DNA of 64,000 bases from Flavobacterium suaedae (GTDB taxonomy: Bacteria; Bacteroidota; Bacteroidia; Flavobacteriales; Flavobacteriaceae). Positions 1 through 8,336 of the stretch are shown here, one piece after another. The notes below the pieces were generated by a model, which was not told where the DNA came from, ran no database searches, and worked only from the letters and a program-made list of their open reading frames with translations. Numbering within the stretch: position 1 is the stretch's first letter; every line of letters begins with the position of its first letter. Position numbers and translations under genes: made by a program. Where the stretch lies: contig NZ_BMJE01000006.1 in the NCBI RefSeq assembly GCF_014642915.1, positions 62,001 through 126,000 of the forward strand, written 5' to 3'.

Positions 1-197
1 GGGTAAGAGGTAAAATTAAAAAAGACCAAAACCACGATTTACCAAACGGTATATTGTATTTAAAGGGTGGTGACTTGACAGAGGAACTAGAGGTTTTTCA
101 GAAAGTAACGATTTACAACTTGTCAGATTATTTTACTGATGAGTTTTTTGAAACTAAAAAAGTAGTACATCTGGCGATGAAATATAAAGGGAATTAA
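1..197 (+). CDS. C-terminal end of an unidentified protein (partial)
   Basis: The reading frame is open from the left edge and ends at TAA 195-197, giving about 64 residues that finish LAMKYKGN. The tail is rich in charged and aromatic residues and shows no membrane segment. I recognise no domain. The stop overlaps the stop of the convergent esterase by 4 nt, a normal tight convergent arrangement. Protein size and function cannot be judged because the start lies outside the window. Confidence 0.6.
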   Translation, partial: VRGKIKKDQNHDLPNGILYLKGGDLTEELEVFQKVTIYNLSDYFTDEFFETKKVVHLAMKYKGN

Positions 198-1021
198 TCA
201 ATTCCCTTTTTTATTTTTTTACTGAAATAAAGTAAATGTAATTCCAGTGTTTTACTCCAATACTCTGTATTATGATTACCGGGCTGAGAAATAAAAACAT
301 AGGGTATTTTTAATTGTTCGGCTTTTTTAGCAATAGCAGTATTTGTGTTATAAAAAATGTCCTCTCGACCACAATCCATAATAAATTCTGTTGACTGTAA
401 AGACTGTTTAATAATGTTGCTAATGCTATATTTTCCCCAATCATTTTTTTTGTAGTTGCCTAAAATAAATGTAATGTCGTTAGTAATGCGATTGTTATTA
501 AAGAATAGTGAGCTTACTTTTTTTAGTAGGTTGTAATCTAAATTTAATGCTCCGCTCATGCTGCCGAAACTATTGAAATATTCGGGATGTAATAATCCGT
601 AACGCATTGCGCCATAACCACCCATGCTTAAACCGGTTATGAAAATATTTTTACTATTTATAGAAAGGTTATTGTGTACTTTGGGAACTAGTACTTTAAA
701 AAAGAAACTTTCCATTTGAGATTCTTTTTTATAGGGGCTGTCAATATACCAAGACACAAACCCGTCAGGGCAAACAAAAACCATATTATAAGTATTGGCA
801 AGTTTTTTTAAGTTACAAGTTTTATTCCACTGCTCATAGTTTTCGCTATACCCGTGTAATAAATAAACTAAAGGATATTTTTGTGATGATGTGTAACTGT
901 CTGGTTTAAAAATTAAAACAGTATCATTTTTACTTAAGTATTCTGATTTTATAACCCATTTTTCCTGTGCAGAAAGTAAAAGACTGGCTAATAACGTAAT
1001 TGTAACAAGTATAGTTTTCAT
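194..1021 (-). CDS. Secreted esterase, esterase D / acyltransferase-like family
   Basis: This is an alpha/beta hydrolase of the esterase D (PF00756) type, exported by a signal peptide and probably acting on ester substrates in the periplasm or outside the cell. Counting from the chosen start, the nucleophile elbow GLSMGG places Ser132, with likely Asp221 in CGREDIFY and His250 in PGNHN. An oxyanion-type YLLHGY motif lies near residue 53. I chose the start at 1021 rather than 1069 because it begins directly with a good signal peptide (MKTILVTITLLASLLLSAQ); the longer start would prepend 16 residues. It is divergent from an HxlR regulator, which suggests control by that protein. The natural substrate is not evident; feruloyl or acetyl-xylan esterases and S-formylglutathione hydrolase share the fold. 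Confidence 0.8.
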   Translation of the reverse strand: MKTILVTITLLASLLLSAQEKWVIKSEYLSKNDTVLIFKPDSYTSSQKYPLVYLLHGYSENYEQWNKTCNLKKLANTYNMVFVCPDGFVSWYIDSPYKKESQMESFFFKVLVPKVHNNLSINSKNIFITGLSMGGYGAMRYGLLHPEYFNSFGSMSGALNLDYNLLKKVSSLFFNNNRITNDITFILGNYKKNDWGKYSISNIIKQSLQSTEFIMDCGREDIFYNTNTAIAKKAEQLKIPYVFISQPGNHNTEYWSKTLELHLLYFSKKIKKGID

Positions 1022-1027
1022 AATTAT

Positions 1028-1035
1028 TATCTTTG
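1028..1035 (+). promoter_or_regulatory. Candidate -7 element for the HxlR gene
   Basis: TATCTTTG matches the Bacteroidetes -7 consensus TAnnTTTG. It faces the HxlR gene, whose ATG is 71 nt downstream. No clear TTG is seen at the usual distance upstream, so this is a moderate call. Confidence 0.4.
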
Positions 1036-1072
1036 ATACAAAGGTTAAAAGCATTACTTTTTTAAGCAATAC

Positions 1073-1088
1073 CTAACAAAATTGTTAG
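1073..1088. promoter_or_regulatory. Inverted repeat, candidate HxlR operator
   Basis: CTAACAA-aa-TTGTTAG is a perfect 7-bp-arm inverted repeat. It lies between the divergent esterase and HxlR genes, 18 nt before the HxlR start and downstream of its probable promoter. HxlR proteins bind as dimers to such dyads, commonly in their own divergent intergenic region, so autoregulation and esterase control are the likely roles. The assignment is by position and symmetry only. Confidence 0.5.
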
Positions 1089-1106
1089 TAAAGAGGGGTT
1101 TAAATT

Positions 1107-1484
1107 ATGAGGAAAGAACAATCAACAAATTCAATAAATGAGAAGTTTCTATTTGGGGTTTGCGAACTCAATTCCGCCGTTAACATTATTAGCGGAAGAT
1201 GGAAGTCTCAAATAGTGTATTCAATATCAGAAGGTAATAATCGTTTTAATTTATTAAAAAAAGAGTTGCCTAATATAAGCGATCAGGTTTTAGGGAGGCA
1301 ATTAAAAGAACTTGAAACACATGGAATATTAATAAGGCAAAATATACCTGATACTGTTCCTGCGGGAATAATGTATGTATTAACACAAAAAGGAATAGAT
1401 TTAGTTCCTGTTCTTAAGGATTTATGTGAATGGGGAAAGCGTTATGAAGGAAAAGAGATAAAATTACCTGAAAGTAATTTGTAA
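1107..1484 (+). CDS. HxlR/MarR-type winged-helix transcriptional regulator
   Basis: A 125-residue protein of normal length for the HxlR family (PF01638). It has the family layout: a Cys near the N-terminus (FLFGVCELNSA, Cys19), the ISGRWKSQIVYSI segment, the recognition region around ISDQVLGRQLKELETHGIL, the wing with MYVLTQKG, and a C-terminal PVLKDLCEWG. Some family members sense electrophiles or oxidants through the conserved Cys; that this one does so is inference. It is transcribed away from the secreted esterase, with a dyad symmetric site between them, so it probably controls itself and that gene. It ends in a bidirectional terminator shared with convergent pruA. Confidence 0.88.
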   Translation: MRKEQSTNSINEKFLFGVCELNSAVNIISGRWKSQIVYSISEGNNRFNLLKKELPNISDQVLGRQLKELETHGILIRQNIPDTVPAGIMYVLTQKGIDLVPVLKDLCEWGKRYEGKEIKLPESNL

Positions 1485-1485
1485 T

Positions 1486-1517
1486 AAAAAAGGCTTCCTA
1501 ATCAGGAAGCCTTTTTT
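1486..1517. terminator. Bidirectional terminator between HxlR gene and pruA
   Basis: A perfect stem AGGCTTCCT / AGGAAGCCT with loop AATC is flanked by A6 on the left and T6 on the right. It therefore works as an intrinsic terminator in both directions for the two convergent genes. Confidence 0.9.
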
Positions 1518-1525
1518 ATTATGAT

Positions 1526-3160
1526 TTATTCTCCTAAAAAAGGATATCTGTAATCTGTTGGCGGAACAAACGTTTCTTTAATTGTTCTTGGCGATACCCA
1601 ACGTAATAAGTTAAGTATAGAGCCTGCCTTATCATTAGTTCCTGATAGCCTTGCACCACCAAATGGCTGTTGCCCTACAACGGCACCGGTTGGCTTGTCG
1701 TTAATGTAGAAGTTACCTGCACAGTTTTCAAGTGCTTTAGTAGCTTGCTCTATTGCATAACGGTCTTGGCTGAATACAGCTCCTGTTAATGCGTAAGGCG
1801 ATGTGCTGTCTACTAACTCAAGTGTTTCATCCCACTTCTCGTCTTCATATACATACACTGTAAGTACAGGACCGAAAAGTTCTGTCTCCATAGTTTCGTA
1901 GTGTGGGTTTGTGGTTTCGATAACCGTAGCATCAACAAAGTATCCCACAGATTTATCGTAATTACCACCTATTATAATTTCAGCATCTTTAGCACCTTTA
2001 GCATTGTCTATATACTTAGCTAATTTGTCGAAAGAACCTTCGTGTATAACTGATGAAAGGAAGTTTGATAAATCTTCAGGAGAACCCATTTTCATAGATG
2101 CTACATCTTTAGTCAATTTATCTTTAACTGCTCCCCATATCGATTTTGGTATGTATGCTCTTGATGCAGCCGAACATTTTTGTCCTTGGAACTCAAAAGC
2201 ACCTCTTGCAAGTGCAGTAGCAACCTGCTCAGGGTTTGATGAAGGGTGTGCAATAACAAAGTCTTTACCACCTGTTTCACCTACAATACGCGGGTATGTT
2301 TTGTAAATACCTTTACCCATGTTTTGCCCTATTTTAGACCATATAGCATTAAATACTGCTGTTGAACCTGTATAGTGAATACCTGCAAAATCAGGATTTT
2401 CAAAAACAATATCGCTTATCATAGCAGCATCACCACTTACCATGTTAATAACACCATCAGGCAGTCCTGCAAGTTTAAATACTTCCATAACTACATTGGC
2501 GCTATACATTTGGTGTGGGCTTGGTTTCCATACTACCACGTTACCCATTAATGCAGCAGATGATGGCAGGTTTCCTGCAATTGCCGTAAAGTTAAACGGA
2601 GTAATAGCATATATAAAGCCTTCTAACGGGCGGTGTTCCATTCTGTTCCATATACCGTCAGAAGATACAGGCTGTTCAGCATAAAGCTGCGTCATGTATT
2701 CTACGTTAAAACGAAGGAAGTCAATAAACTCACAAGCAGCGTCAATTTCTGCTTGGTGTACTGTTTTAGCCTGAGCTATCATGGTAGCAGCATTTATTTT
2801 TGCACGGTAAGGACCGGCAATTAAGTCGGCTGCTTTAAGGAAAATAGAAGCTCTTTGTTCCCATTTCATAGAAGCCCATGCTTTGCGTGCTTCAAGTGCA
2901 GTGCTTATAGCTTTTTCTACATGCTCCTTTTCAGCTTCGTGATAAGTACCCACAGTTTTTTTGTGGTCAAAAGGAGGGTTTATCGTCTTTGTTTTACCGG
3001 TTCTTATTTCTTCTTTACCAATATATAAGGGTACGTCTACTGTACTATTATACATTTCTTTAAAAGTAGCAAGTACCTGCTCTCTTTCTTTAGTACCCGG
3101 GGCATAAGACAGTACCGGTTCGTTTATAGCATCCGGCACATTATAAATTCCTTTTGGCAT
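1526..3160 (-). CDS. pruA: L-glutamate gamma-semialdehyde (1-pyrroline-5-carboxylate) dehydrogenase
   Basis: This enzyme oxidises glutamate gamma-semialdehyde to glutamate with NAD+, the second step of proline breakdown. The 544 residues cover the stand-alone eukaryotic-type P5C dehydrogenase, without a proline dehydrogenase domain. The aldehyde dehydrogenase signatures are present: ITPFNFTAIAGN near 186, YTGST near 263, general-base Glu295 in VGETGGKD, and catalytic Cys329 in FQGQKCSAASR. PFGGARLSG near the C-terminus is also typical. The gene stands alone: apaG lies upstream on the same strand over 100 nt away, with a -7 box (TATATTTG) between them. No proline dehydrogenase gene is in the window. 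Confidence 0.95.
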   Translation of the reverse strand: MPKGIYNVPDAINEPVLSYAPGTKEREQVLATFKEMYNSTVDVPLYIGKEEIRTGKTKTINPPFDHKKTVGTYHEAEKEHVEKAISTALEARKAWASMKWEQRASIFLKAADLIAGPYRAKINAATMIAQAKTVHQAEIDAACEFIDFLRFNVEYMTQLYAEQPVSSDGIWNRMEHRPLEGFIYAITPFNFTAIAGNLPSSAALMGNVVVWKPSPHQMYSANVVMEVFKLAGLPDGVINMVSGDAAMISDIVFENPDFAGIHYTGSTAVFNAIWSKIGQNMGKGIYKTYPRIVGETGGKDFVIAHPSSNPEQVATALARGAFEFQGQKCSAASRAYIPKSIWGAVKDKLTKDVASMKMGSPEDLSNFLSSVIHEGSFDKLAKYIDNAKGAKDAEIIIGGNYDKSVGYFVDATVIETTNPHYETMETELFGPVLTVYVYEDEKWDETLELVDSTSPYALTGAVFSQDRYAIEQATKALENCAGNFYINDKPTGAVVGQQPFGGARLSGTNDKAGSILNLLRWVSPRTIKETFVPPTDYRYPFLGE

Positions 3161-3200
3161 GATTTATTAGTTTTTAAAGTATTAAAAAATTTAAGTATCA

Positions 3201-3208
3201 CAAATATA
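3201..3208 (-). promoter_or_regulatory. Candidate -7 element for pruA
   Basis: On the minus strand this reads TATATTTG, an exact TAnnTTTG match, about 40 nt before the pruA start. A TTG lies 25 nt upstream of it, slightly farther than the usual spacing. Confidence 0.5.
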
Positions 3209-3272
3209 CAAGAAAAAGGTGTACTTGTAATTGCAAATACTTTAATAAAAACCGATAAATATCAACATATTG

Positions 3273-3665
3273 TTAATTGAGTGCGAAGGGAGCACTTAGC
3301 CTGAACGACGGTACAAAAACCCTGAATGAACGGGTAGAGGTGAAGTTAACCATATTGAAGTAACCGCGCATTGCACCAAATGGTGAAGATAGTAAACAAC
3401 CTGAACTGTATATGTGTTTTTCACCCGGTTTTAAAACAGGTTTTTTACCTATAACACCTTCGCCGTCTACAACTTCCAAATCATTAAGTGAGTCGAAAAT
3501 TTCCCAGTGGCGGGTGTTAAGTTGTACAGAATCTTTACTTTGATTTTCTATAGTAACCTCGTAACTAAAGGCAAACTGAATTCTGTAGTTCTTAAAGTAA
3601 GTGCCTTCAAAACTAGTTGAAACAGAAATTTTAATACCCTTGGTTATTTGTGATACCATATACAT
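3273..3665 (-). CDS. apaG: ApaG family protein
   Basis: A 130-residue single-domain ApaG/DUF525 protein with an immunoglobulin-like beta-sandwich. Family hallmarks are the strand carrying RIQFAFSYEVTIEN near 28-41, NTRHWEIFDS near 50-59, the VVDGEGVIGKKPVLKPGE turn near 66-83 and the C-terminal segment SSPFGAMRGYF. It has been linked to divalent-cation resistance in Salmonella, but its biochemical function is unclear. Either Met1 or Met3 could be the start. The gene has its own -7 box 18 nt upstream. Confidence 0.9.
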   Translation of the reverse strand: MYMVSQITKGIKISVSTSFEGTYFKNYRIQFAFSYEVTIENQSKDSVQLNTRHWEIFDSLNDLEVVDGEGVIGKKPVLKPGEKHIYSSGCLLSSPFGAMRGYFNMVNFTSTRSFRVFVPSFRLSAPFALN

Positions 3666-3682
3666 AATTTGGTTTTACTTCT

Positions 3683-3690
3683 CAAATATA
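3683..3690 (-). promoter_or_regulatory. Candidate -7 element for apaG
   Basis: The minus strand reads TATATTTG 18 nt before the apaG ATG, implying a leader of only about 10 nt. No TTG at the canonical distance is evident. Confidence 0.45.
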
Positions 3691-3761
3691 CAAAATTATA
3701 AAACGTTGTGTTGTGCTTAAGATATTAAATTAAACATAATACAAGTTTAAGTATTTGGTTT

Positions 3762-5033
3762 TTAGTTGGTAATATTTTCAGAGTTTGCATACCCCATGCC
3801 TATTACTCTGTCATAACGTTCATTATTCATTCTGTAGTATACAAATACGTTATAATCGTTTTCTGTTTGGTAAAAGTTTCCGTCAATAGCATCTTTACCA
3901 TTTATATTACCACGCTTGTCTGCCAGTATATACATATAATTAGTAAAGCCCTGTTTTATCATTACAGCTTTTTCGTATACAGCTCTTTTTTCATCATACT
4001 CCATTTTGTATTCATCTGTTTTGGCATAGTTGTTAAACATACCGCCAATATAAATATCTTCTTTACCGTAATAAGCAGGTGCACTAAGGCTAAAAAATAC
4101 CCATGCGTAGTCAGACTCCAGGTTAATATCAGTTACATTTAACCTGATGTTGTTTACTACAAAGTTACCGTTAATATCCGGATAATAAGTATAAGGCTCA
4201 TTAGCCCTTGCCTCGTCCATATAAAGGATGTTGTTGTAAATTTCTCCTGCGGTAACTCTTACAATGTTATTTACGGCATTACGTATGTCTTTATTATCAA
4301 AATAAAGATATTCATTACCTGCCCAAAATTGGGTTTCTTTATTATAACGGTAAATTAAATCGTTACCAATAGTATATTGTGGTTTTACATTATAAATAGC
4401 ATTATTAAACCTGCCATTTTGGAAAAGTGCTACTTTAACATTTTGCAGCGGACTCTGGAAAACGAAAGCATCTGTTTTTACCGAAAACTGTAAATTGTGC
4501 TTTTCGTTCACTACATCCATATTTCGTGCTCTTTTTACTTCCACAGGAACACTTACCTGTTCTTCATATACTATAAATCTGCGGGTAAATACCACATCAC
4601 GATTTTCATCCAGTATTTTAAGGATATAATTCCCGGATAATAATATGCGTGTAAATTTATTCGGAAATGATAGTGTATAGCGAGAATAGATCTGTAATGT
4701 GTTAAATGAGTTTTGATAGTTTTGTATACGCTGGTTATCAAAGCCTTCAATATAATCATTAATGCTAAGTTGCGATGACGGAGTCCAGTCGTAATTACAA
4801 TGTGTTAATGAATAATAATAGTCTGCCTCATTGCCAAAAAGGTCGTCAAACTCTAATGTAAAACGCTCTCCAAGCCTGAAATAAGGATATACATTTTCGT
4901 TATTTACCCTAAAAGATACTGTTTTAATATTATAAGGCGGTGCAAGCTCTTGTTGCACCTGCGCACTGGCAATAACAGAGATAAGGAAAAGAAAAACAGT
5001 AACCTGAACTGACCTGAAAGGGGTATTAACCAT
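3762..5033 (-). CDS. Type IX secretion system plug protein (DUF5103 family)
   Basis: A 423-residue secreted protein of the DUF5103 family, whose N-terminal region is the T9SS plug domain found bound to the periplasmic opening of the SprA translocon in Flavobacterium. A signal peptide is clear at residues 1-24 (VTVFLFLISVIASA followed by Gln). The N-terminal beta domain contains LTHCNYDWTPS near 82-92, a highly conserved family stretch. The rest is beta-rich, with a middle PVEVKRARNMD region and a C-terminal glycan-binding-like sandwich (FIGGMFNNY-type motif near 330). The two T9SS cargo proteins in this window fit its presence. It is not next to sprA here. It may act to keep the translocon closed when empty. 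Confidence 0.82.
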   Translation of the reverse strand: MVNTPFRSVQVTVFLFLISVIASAQVQQELAPPYNIKTVSFRVNNENVYPYFRLGERFTLEFDDLFGNEADYYYSLTHCNYDWTPSSQLSINDYIEGFDNQRIQNYQNSFNTLQIYSRYTLSFPNKFTRILLSGNYILKILDENRDVVFTRRFIVYEEQVSVPVEVKRARNMDVVNEKHNLQFSVKTDAFVFQSPLQNVKVALFQNGRFNNAIYNVKPQYTIGNDLIYRYNKETQFWAGNEYLYFDNKDIRNAVNNIVRVTAGEIYNNILYMDEARANEPYTYYPDINGNFVVNNIRLNVTDINLESDYAWVFFSLSAPAYYGKEDIYIGGMFNNYAKTDEYKMEYDEKRAVYEKAVMIKQGFTNYMYILADKRGNINGKDAIDGNFYQTENDYNVFVYYRMNNERYDRVIGMGYANSENITN

Positions 5034-5143
5034 TCTGTAAGTGTTTAGTTTTATTGCTCGTAAATATAAAAAATATAATAGATGTACTAACGTACCTAAA
5101 AAATTATAGTACTAAAGTAATGCCAAACTAAACAGAAACAGAA

Positions 5144-5911
5144 TTAATTTTTAAAGCAAACCGGGATAATTTCACCCTGTGCCAAGCGGTAACGATCTAC
5201 TTCCTCAGAGGATAGTTTTTTAGTGTAATCTTCTTCGGTTACAGTAAAACCTATACTGCGAAGTTTATCAAAATAATCACGCCCGTATACACGTACGTGG
5301 TCATACTGCCCAAAAATACGTGCGCGCTCTTTTGGGTCAGTAATACTGTCGTCTTCAAAAGTTTTTTCTCTGCTTAAATCCTGCGGAATTTGAAATATAC
5401 CCATGCCGCCCGGTTTTAAAACTCTGTAGAGTTCCTGCATGGCTTTGGTATCATCAGGAATATGCTCTAAAACATGGTTGCATAAAATAATATCGTAACT
5501 GTTATCTTCAAAAGGCAGGTTACAAATATCAGCTTTTACATCAGCCAGAGGAGAATATAAATCGGTAGTAGTATAATCCAGATTTTTCTGCTTGCGGAAA
5601 CGTTTGTAAAAAGCCTGTTCCGGTGCTACATGCAGAAACTTTTTAGGTGCCGTAAAAAAGTCAGTTTCATTTTTTAAGTACATCCACAAAAGCCTGTGGC
5701 GTTCTAACGAAAGTGTACTGGGCGAAAGTACATTTTCGCGCTGCTGACCGTACCCATACGGCAGAAATTTTTTAAAACTTCTGCCGTCAATAGGGTCAGT
5801 ATATGTATTGCCTTTTAGTGCTAAAGCCAGCATGGGGCGTGCCACATAGCTAAGCCTTATTAATAAAGGTCTTGGTATTGTGTTAAGAATGAGCTTAAAT
5901 AATTTTTTCAT
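5144..5911 (-). CDS. SAM-dependent class I methyltransferase
   Basis: A 255-residue protein with a Methyltransf_11 core. The SAM-binding motif I is weak (LHVAPEQAFYKRF near 92), followed by DICNLPFEDNSYDIILCNHV with the typical HVLEHI motif near residue 145 and PGGMGIFQIPQD. The N-terminal 30 residues are basic and hydrophobic and may touch the membrane. It follows map after a 6-nt gap on the same strand, so the two are probably co-transcribed. The substrate is not apparent; the family includes small-molecule and lipid or quinone methylases. Confidence 0.75.
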   Translation of the reverse strand: MKKLFKLILNTIPRPLLIRLSYVARPMLALALKGNTYTDPIDGRSFKKFLPYGYGQQRENVLSPSTLSLERHRLLWMYLKNETDFFTAPKKFLHVAPEQAFYKRFRKQKNLDYTTTDLYSPLADVKADICNLPFEDNSYDIILCNHVLEHIPDDTKAMQELYRVLKPGGMGIFQIPQDLSREKTFEDDSITDPKERARIFGQYDHVRVYGRDYFDKLRSIGFTVTEEDYTKKLSSEEVDRYRLAQGEIIPVCFKN

Positions 5912-5917
5912 TAAAAA

Positions 5918-6736
5918 TTATATAACAAAAGGCGTTGCTCTAAACTCATTTTCTTCATCACTTTCTATACCCAGTGCCTGGTACACATAAGCAAAGGTAG
6001 AAAGTAACTCAGGCTTACCGTCAACTAAAGCTACATCATGCTCAAAGTGCGCACTTGGCTTACCATCGCGGGTAACAATAGTCCAGCCGTCTTTAAGCTG
6101 TTTTATATTTTTAGTCCCCATGTTTATCATAGGTTCTATGGCAACTACCATACCTTCTACAAACTTTTTACCCCAACCGCGTTTACCGTAGTTAGGCATG
6201 TTTGGTTCTTCGTGCATTTTTTTACCTAAACCATGCCCTACAAGGTCACGTACTACACCATAGCCATGTGCTTCGGTATATTTTTGTATTGCGCTGCCCA
6301 CATCGCCTACACGGTTACCCATTTTAAACTCACGGATACCTACGTATAAAGACTCTTTGGTTACTTGTAGTAATTTGCGTGTTTCTTCTGCCACTTCACC
6401 TACTTCAAAAGTATAAGCGTGATCGCCGTAGTATTCATTTTTTAAAGCACCACAATCGACAGAAACAATATCGCCCTCTTCAATAGGTTTGTTAGTTGGC
6501 AGCCCGTGTACTACTTGTTCGTTTACACTGGTAAGCAGTGTGCTTGGGCAACCGTATAAACCTTTAAACCCCGGTACTGCACCATGGTCGCGTATAAATT
6601 CTTCCGCTTTTTGGTCAAGCTCTAAAGTAGTAACACCCGGTTTTATTTCAGCTGCTATCATGCCCAGTGTTTTAGAAACTATAAGGGCACTTTCGCGCAT
6701 TATTTCTATTTCTTCTCTTGTTTTAGATATAATCAT
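5918..6736 (-). CDS. map: Methionine aminopeptidase, type I
   Basis: Removes the initiator methionine from nascent cytosolic proteins. With the start at 6736 (MIISKTREEIEIMRES) the protein has 272 residues, close to family length; an upstream ATG at 6775 would add 13 uncharacteristic residues. All five metal ligands are visible: Asp94 and Asp105 (VSVDCGALKNEYYGDHAYTF), His168 (VGHGLGKKMHEEP), Glu201 (VVAIEPMIN) and Glu232 (HFEHDVALV). A -7 box reading TACTTTTG on the minus strand lies about 65 nt upstream. A methyltransferase gene follows within 6 nt. Confidence 0.95.
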   Translation of the reverse strand: MIISKTREEIEIMRESALIVSKTLGMIAAEIKPGVTTLELDQKAEEFIRDHGAVPGFKGLYGCPSTLLTSVNEQVVHGLPTNKPIEEGDIVSVDCGALKNEYYGDHAYTFEVGEVAEETRKLLQVTKESLYVGIREFKMGNRVGDVGSAIQKYTEAHGYGVVRDLVGHGLGKKMHEEPNMPNYGKRGWGKKFVEGMVVAIEPMINMGTKNIKQLKDGWTIVTRDGKPSAHFEHDVALVDGKPELLSTFAYVYQALGIESDEENEFRATPFVI

Positions 6737-6801
6737 TCTCAATATTTTTCGCCCAGTACAGATATTGTTATACAAATTATATACTGAGTGTTTTCGAACT
6801 G

Positions 6802-6809
6802 CAAAAGTA
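6802..6809 (-). promoter_or_regulatory. Candidate -7 element for map and the methyltransferase
   Basis: The minus strand reads TACTTTTG, matching TAnnTTTG, about 65 nt before the chosen map start. The longer start at 6775 would also be inside such a transcript. Confidence 0.45.
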
Positions 6810-6881
6810 CAACTTTCAACGGATTATTTTAAATATCCTTACTACCTGAGAAATATCATGTTTTGTAACTTTATGGAAATA

Positions 6882-6889
6882 TAATTTTG
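6882..6889 (+). promoter_or_regulatory. Candidate promoter of the CoA-transferase gene
   Basis: TAATTTTG fits the Bacteroidetes -7 consensus and sits 17 nt before the ATG. A TTG lies at 6863-6865, 16 nt upstream of the box, a slightly short spacing. Confidence 0.45.
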
Positions 6890-6906
6890 CAATTAAAATT
6901 TTAGGT

Positions 6907-8181
6907 ATGAGTAAATATGTAACAGCAGCAGAAGCTGTAAAAGTAGTTAAGTCAGATAACCGAGTCTATATACAAGCCGCAGCAGCTACACCGGCAGTTT
7001 TAACGGCAGCTTTAACAGAAAGAGCAAATGAACTTAAAAATGTTGAAATATGCCATTTACATACTGAGGGAGAAGCACCGTATGCAAACCCTGAACTGAA
7101 AGACAGTTTTCATGTAAACTCCTTTTTTATTGGTAAAAATGTGAGGCATACTCTTACAGTAGGTAACGGGTCATACACTCCGGTGTTTTTAAGCGAATTG
7201 CCGTGGTTGTTTCGCAGGAATGTGTTACCGCTTGATGTAGCTTTTATTCATGTTTCTCCACCCGATATTCATGGGTATTGTTCTTTGGGAGTATCGGTAG
7301 AGGCTACCGTTGCTGCTATTGAAAATGCAAATTATGTTGTAGCACAGGTTAACCCGCAAATGCCGAGAACTTTTGGAGATGGTATTTTACATATTTCCGA
7401 AATAGATTTTATGGTAGAGGTAGATGAACCTATTTACGGGCATGCACCGGATGCTATAACGGAGCAGGAGGCAAAAATAGGTGAGTATGTGGCATCGTTA
7501 GTCGAGGATGAGAGTACACTGCAAATGGGTATCGGTTCTATACCAAATGCCGCCTTGACAAACCTTAAAAATCATAAAAACTTAGGTTTGCATACCGAAA
7601 TGTTCTCTGATGGAGTTATTGATCTTATAGAAAGTGATGTGATAAATTGTGACTATAAAGGCACTGTTAGAGGTAGAGCATTGGCTACCTTTTTAATAGG
7701 TTCCAAACGATTATATGATTTTGTAAATGATAATCCGTTTATAGAAATGCGAGAGTCATCTTTTGTAAACGATACTGCAAACATACGCCGTAATAAAAAA
7801 ATGGTAGCTATAAACTCTGCTATTGAGGTTGACTTAACAGGGCAGGTTTGTGCCGACTCTATAGGTTGCCGTATGTATTCGGGTGTTGGCGGACAAATGG
7901 ATTTTATAAGAGGAGCATCATTAAGTGAAGGCGGTAAAGCTATTATTGCATTGCCTTCGGTTACCCGAAAAGGGCAAAACAGGATAGTACCTTTCCTTAA
8001 GCAAGGGGCAGGGGTAGTAACTACACGTTCGCACGTGCAGTATATAGTAACCGAATATGGTATTGCTAACCTATATGGTAAAACATTAAAGCAAAGAGCG
8101 AAAGCTCTTATAAATATTGCACATCCTGAACACAGGGAGCAAATAGAAAGAGACTATTTTACAGAAATAAATAAATGTTAG
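6907..8181 (+). CDS. Acetyl-CoA hydrolase / 4-hydroxybutyrate CoA-transferase family
   Basis: A 424-residue CoA-transferase with the two family domains: N-terminal AcetylCoA_hydro (about 1-180) and C-terminal AcetylCoA_hyd_C (about 270-420). Conserved features are HVSPPDIHGYCSLGVSVE near 117-134, the MGIGSIPNA glycine turn near 200, LHTEMFSDGVIDL near 222 with the conserved glutamate likely forming the CoA thioester, and the C-terminal VTEYGIANLYGKT. It probably exchanges CoA between acetyl-CoA and a small carboxylate, which cannot be fixed from sequence. Monocistronic: its own -7 box upstream and a terminator about 30 nt downstream. Confidence 0.85.
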   Translation: MSKYVTAAEAVKVVKSDNRVYIQAAAATPAVLTAALTERANELKNVEICHLHTEGEAPYANPELKDSFHVNSFFIGKNVRHTLTVGNGSYTPVFLSELPWLFRRNVLPLDVAFIHVSPPDIHGYCSLGVSVEATVAAIENANYVVAQVNPQMPRTFGDGILHISEIDFMVEVDEPIYGHAPDAITEQEAKIGEYVASLVEDESTLQMGIGSIPNAALTNLKNHKNLGLHTEMFSDGVIDLIESDVINCDYKGTVRGRALATFLIGSKRLYDFVNDNPFIEMRESSFVNDTANIRRNKKMVAINSAIEVDLTGQVCADSIGCRMYSGVGGQMDFIRGASLSEGGKAIIALPSVTRKGQNRIVPFLKQGAGVVTTRSHVQYIVTEYGIANLYGKTLKQRAKALINIAHPEHREQIERDYFTEINKC

Positions 8182-8211
8182 AAAGTTAAGTTTGAAAATA
8201 GTAGTTGTGTT

Positions 8212-8249
8212 AAGCCTGTGGAGGATGCCATAGCTCTGCGGGCTTTTTT
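8212..8249 (+). terminator. Terminator of the CoA-transferase gene
   Basis: AAGCCTG pairs with CGGGCTT (one G-U pair) across a 20-nt loop and runs into six T. It is a modest hairpin in the right place. Confidence 0.6.
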
Positions 8250-8285
8250 ATACAACTTATTTGATTGGTTTTTGTGTAAAAAAGT

Positions 8286-8321
8286 AAAAGCACTGCTGGT
8301 AAAGGCAGTGCTTTTATTTTT
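8286..8321. terminator. Terminator between CoA-transferase gene and gpmI
   Basis: An 11-bp perfect stem AAAAGCACTGC / GCAGTGCTTTT with an 8-nt loop is followed on the plus strand by a T-rich run. It lies 15 nt beyond the gpmI stop and can also end gpmI on the minus strand through the A-rich left flank. Confidence 0.85.
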
Positions 8322-8336
8322 AATAAATGTGATTTT

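Noticed and set aside
2004..2824. Open frames of 60-100 codons on the plus strand within pruA
   Set aside because: They are antisense to a well-conserved enzyme, have no initiation signals or domain content and are by-products of its codon pattern. Similar antisense frames in most other genes were left out for the same reason.
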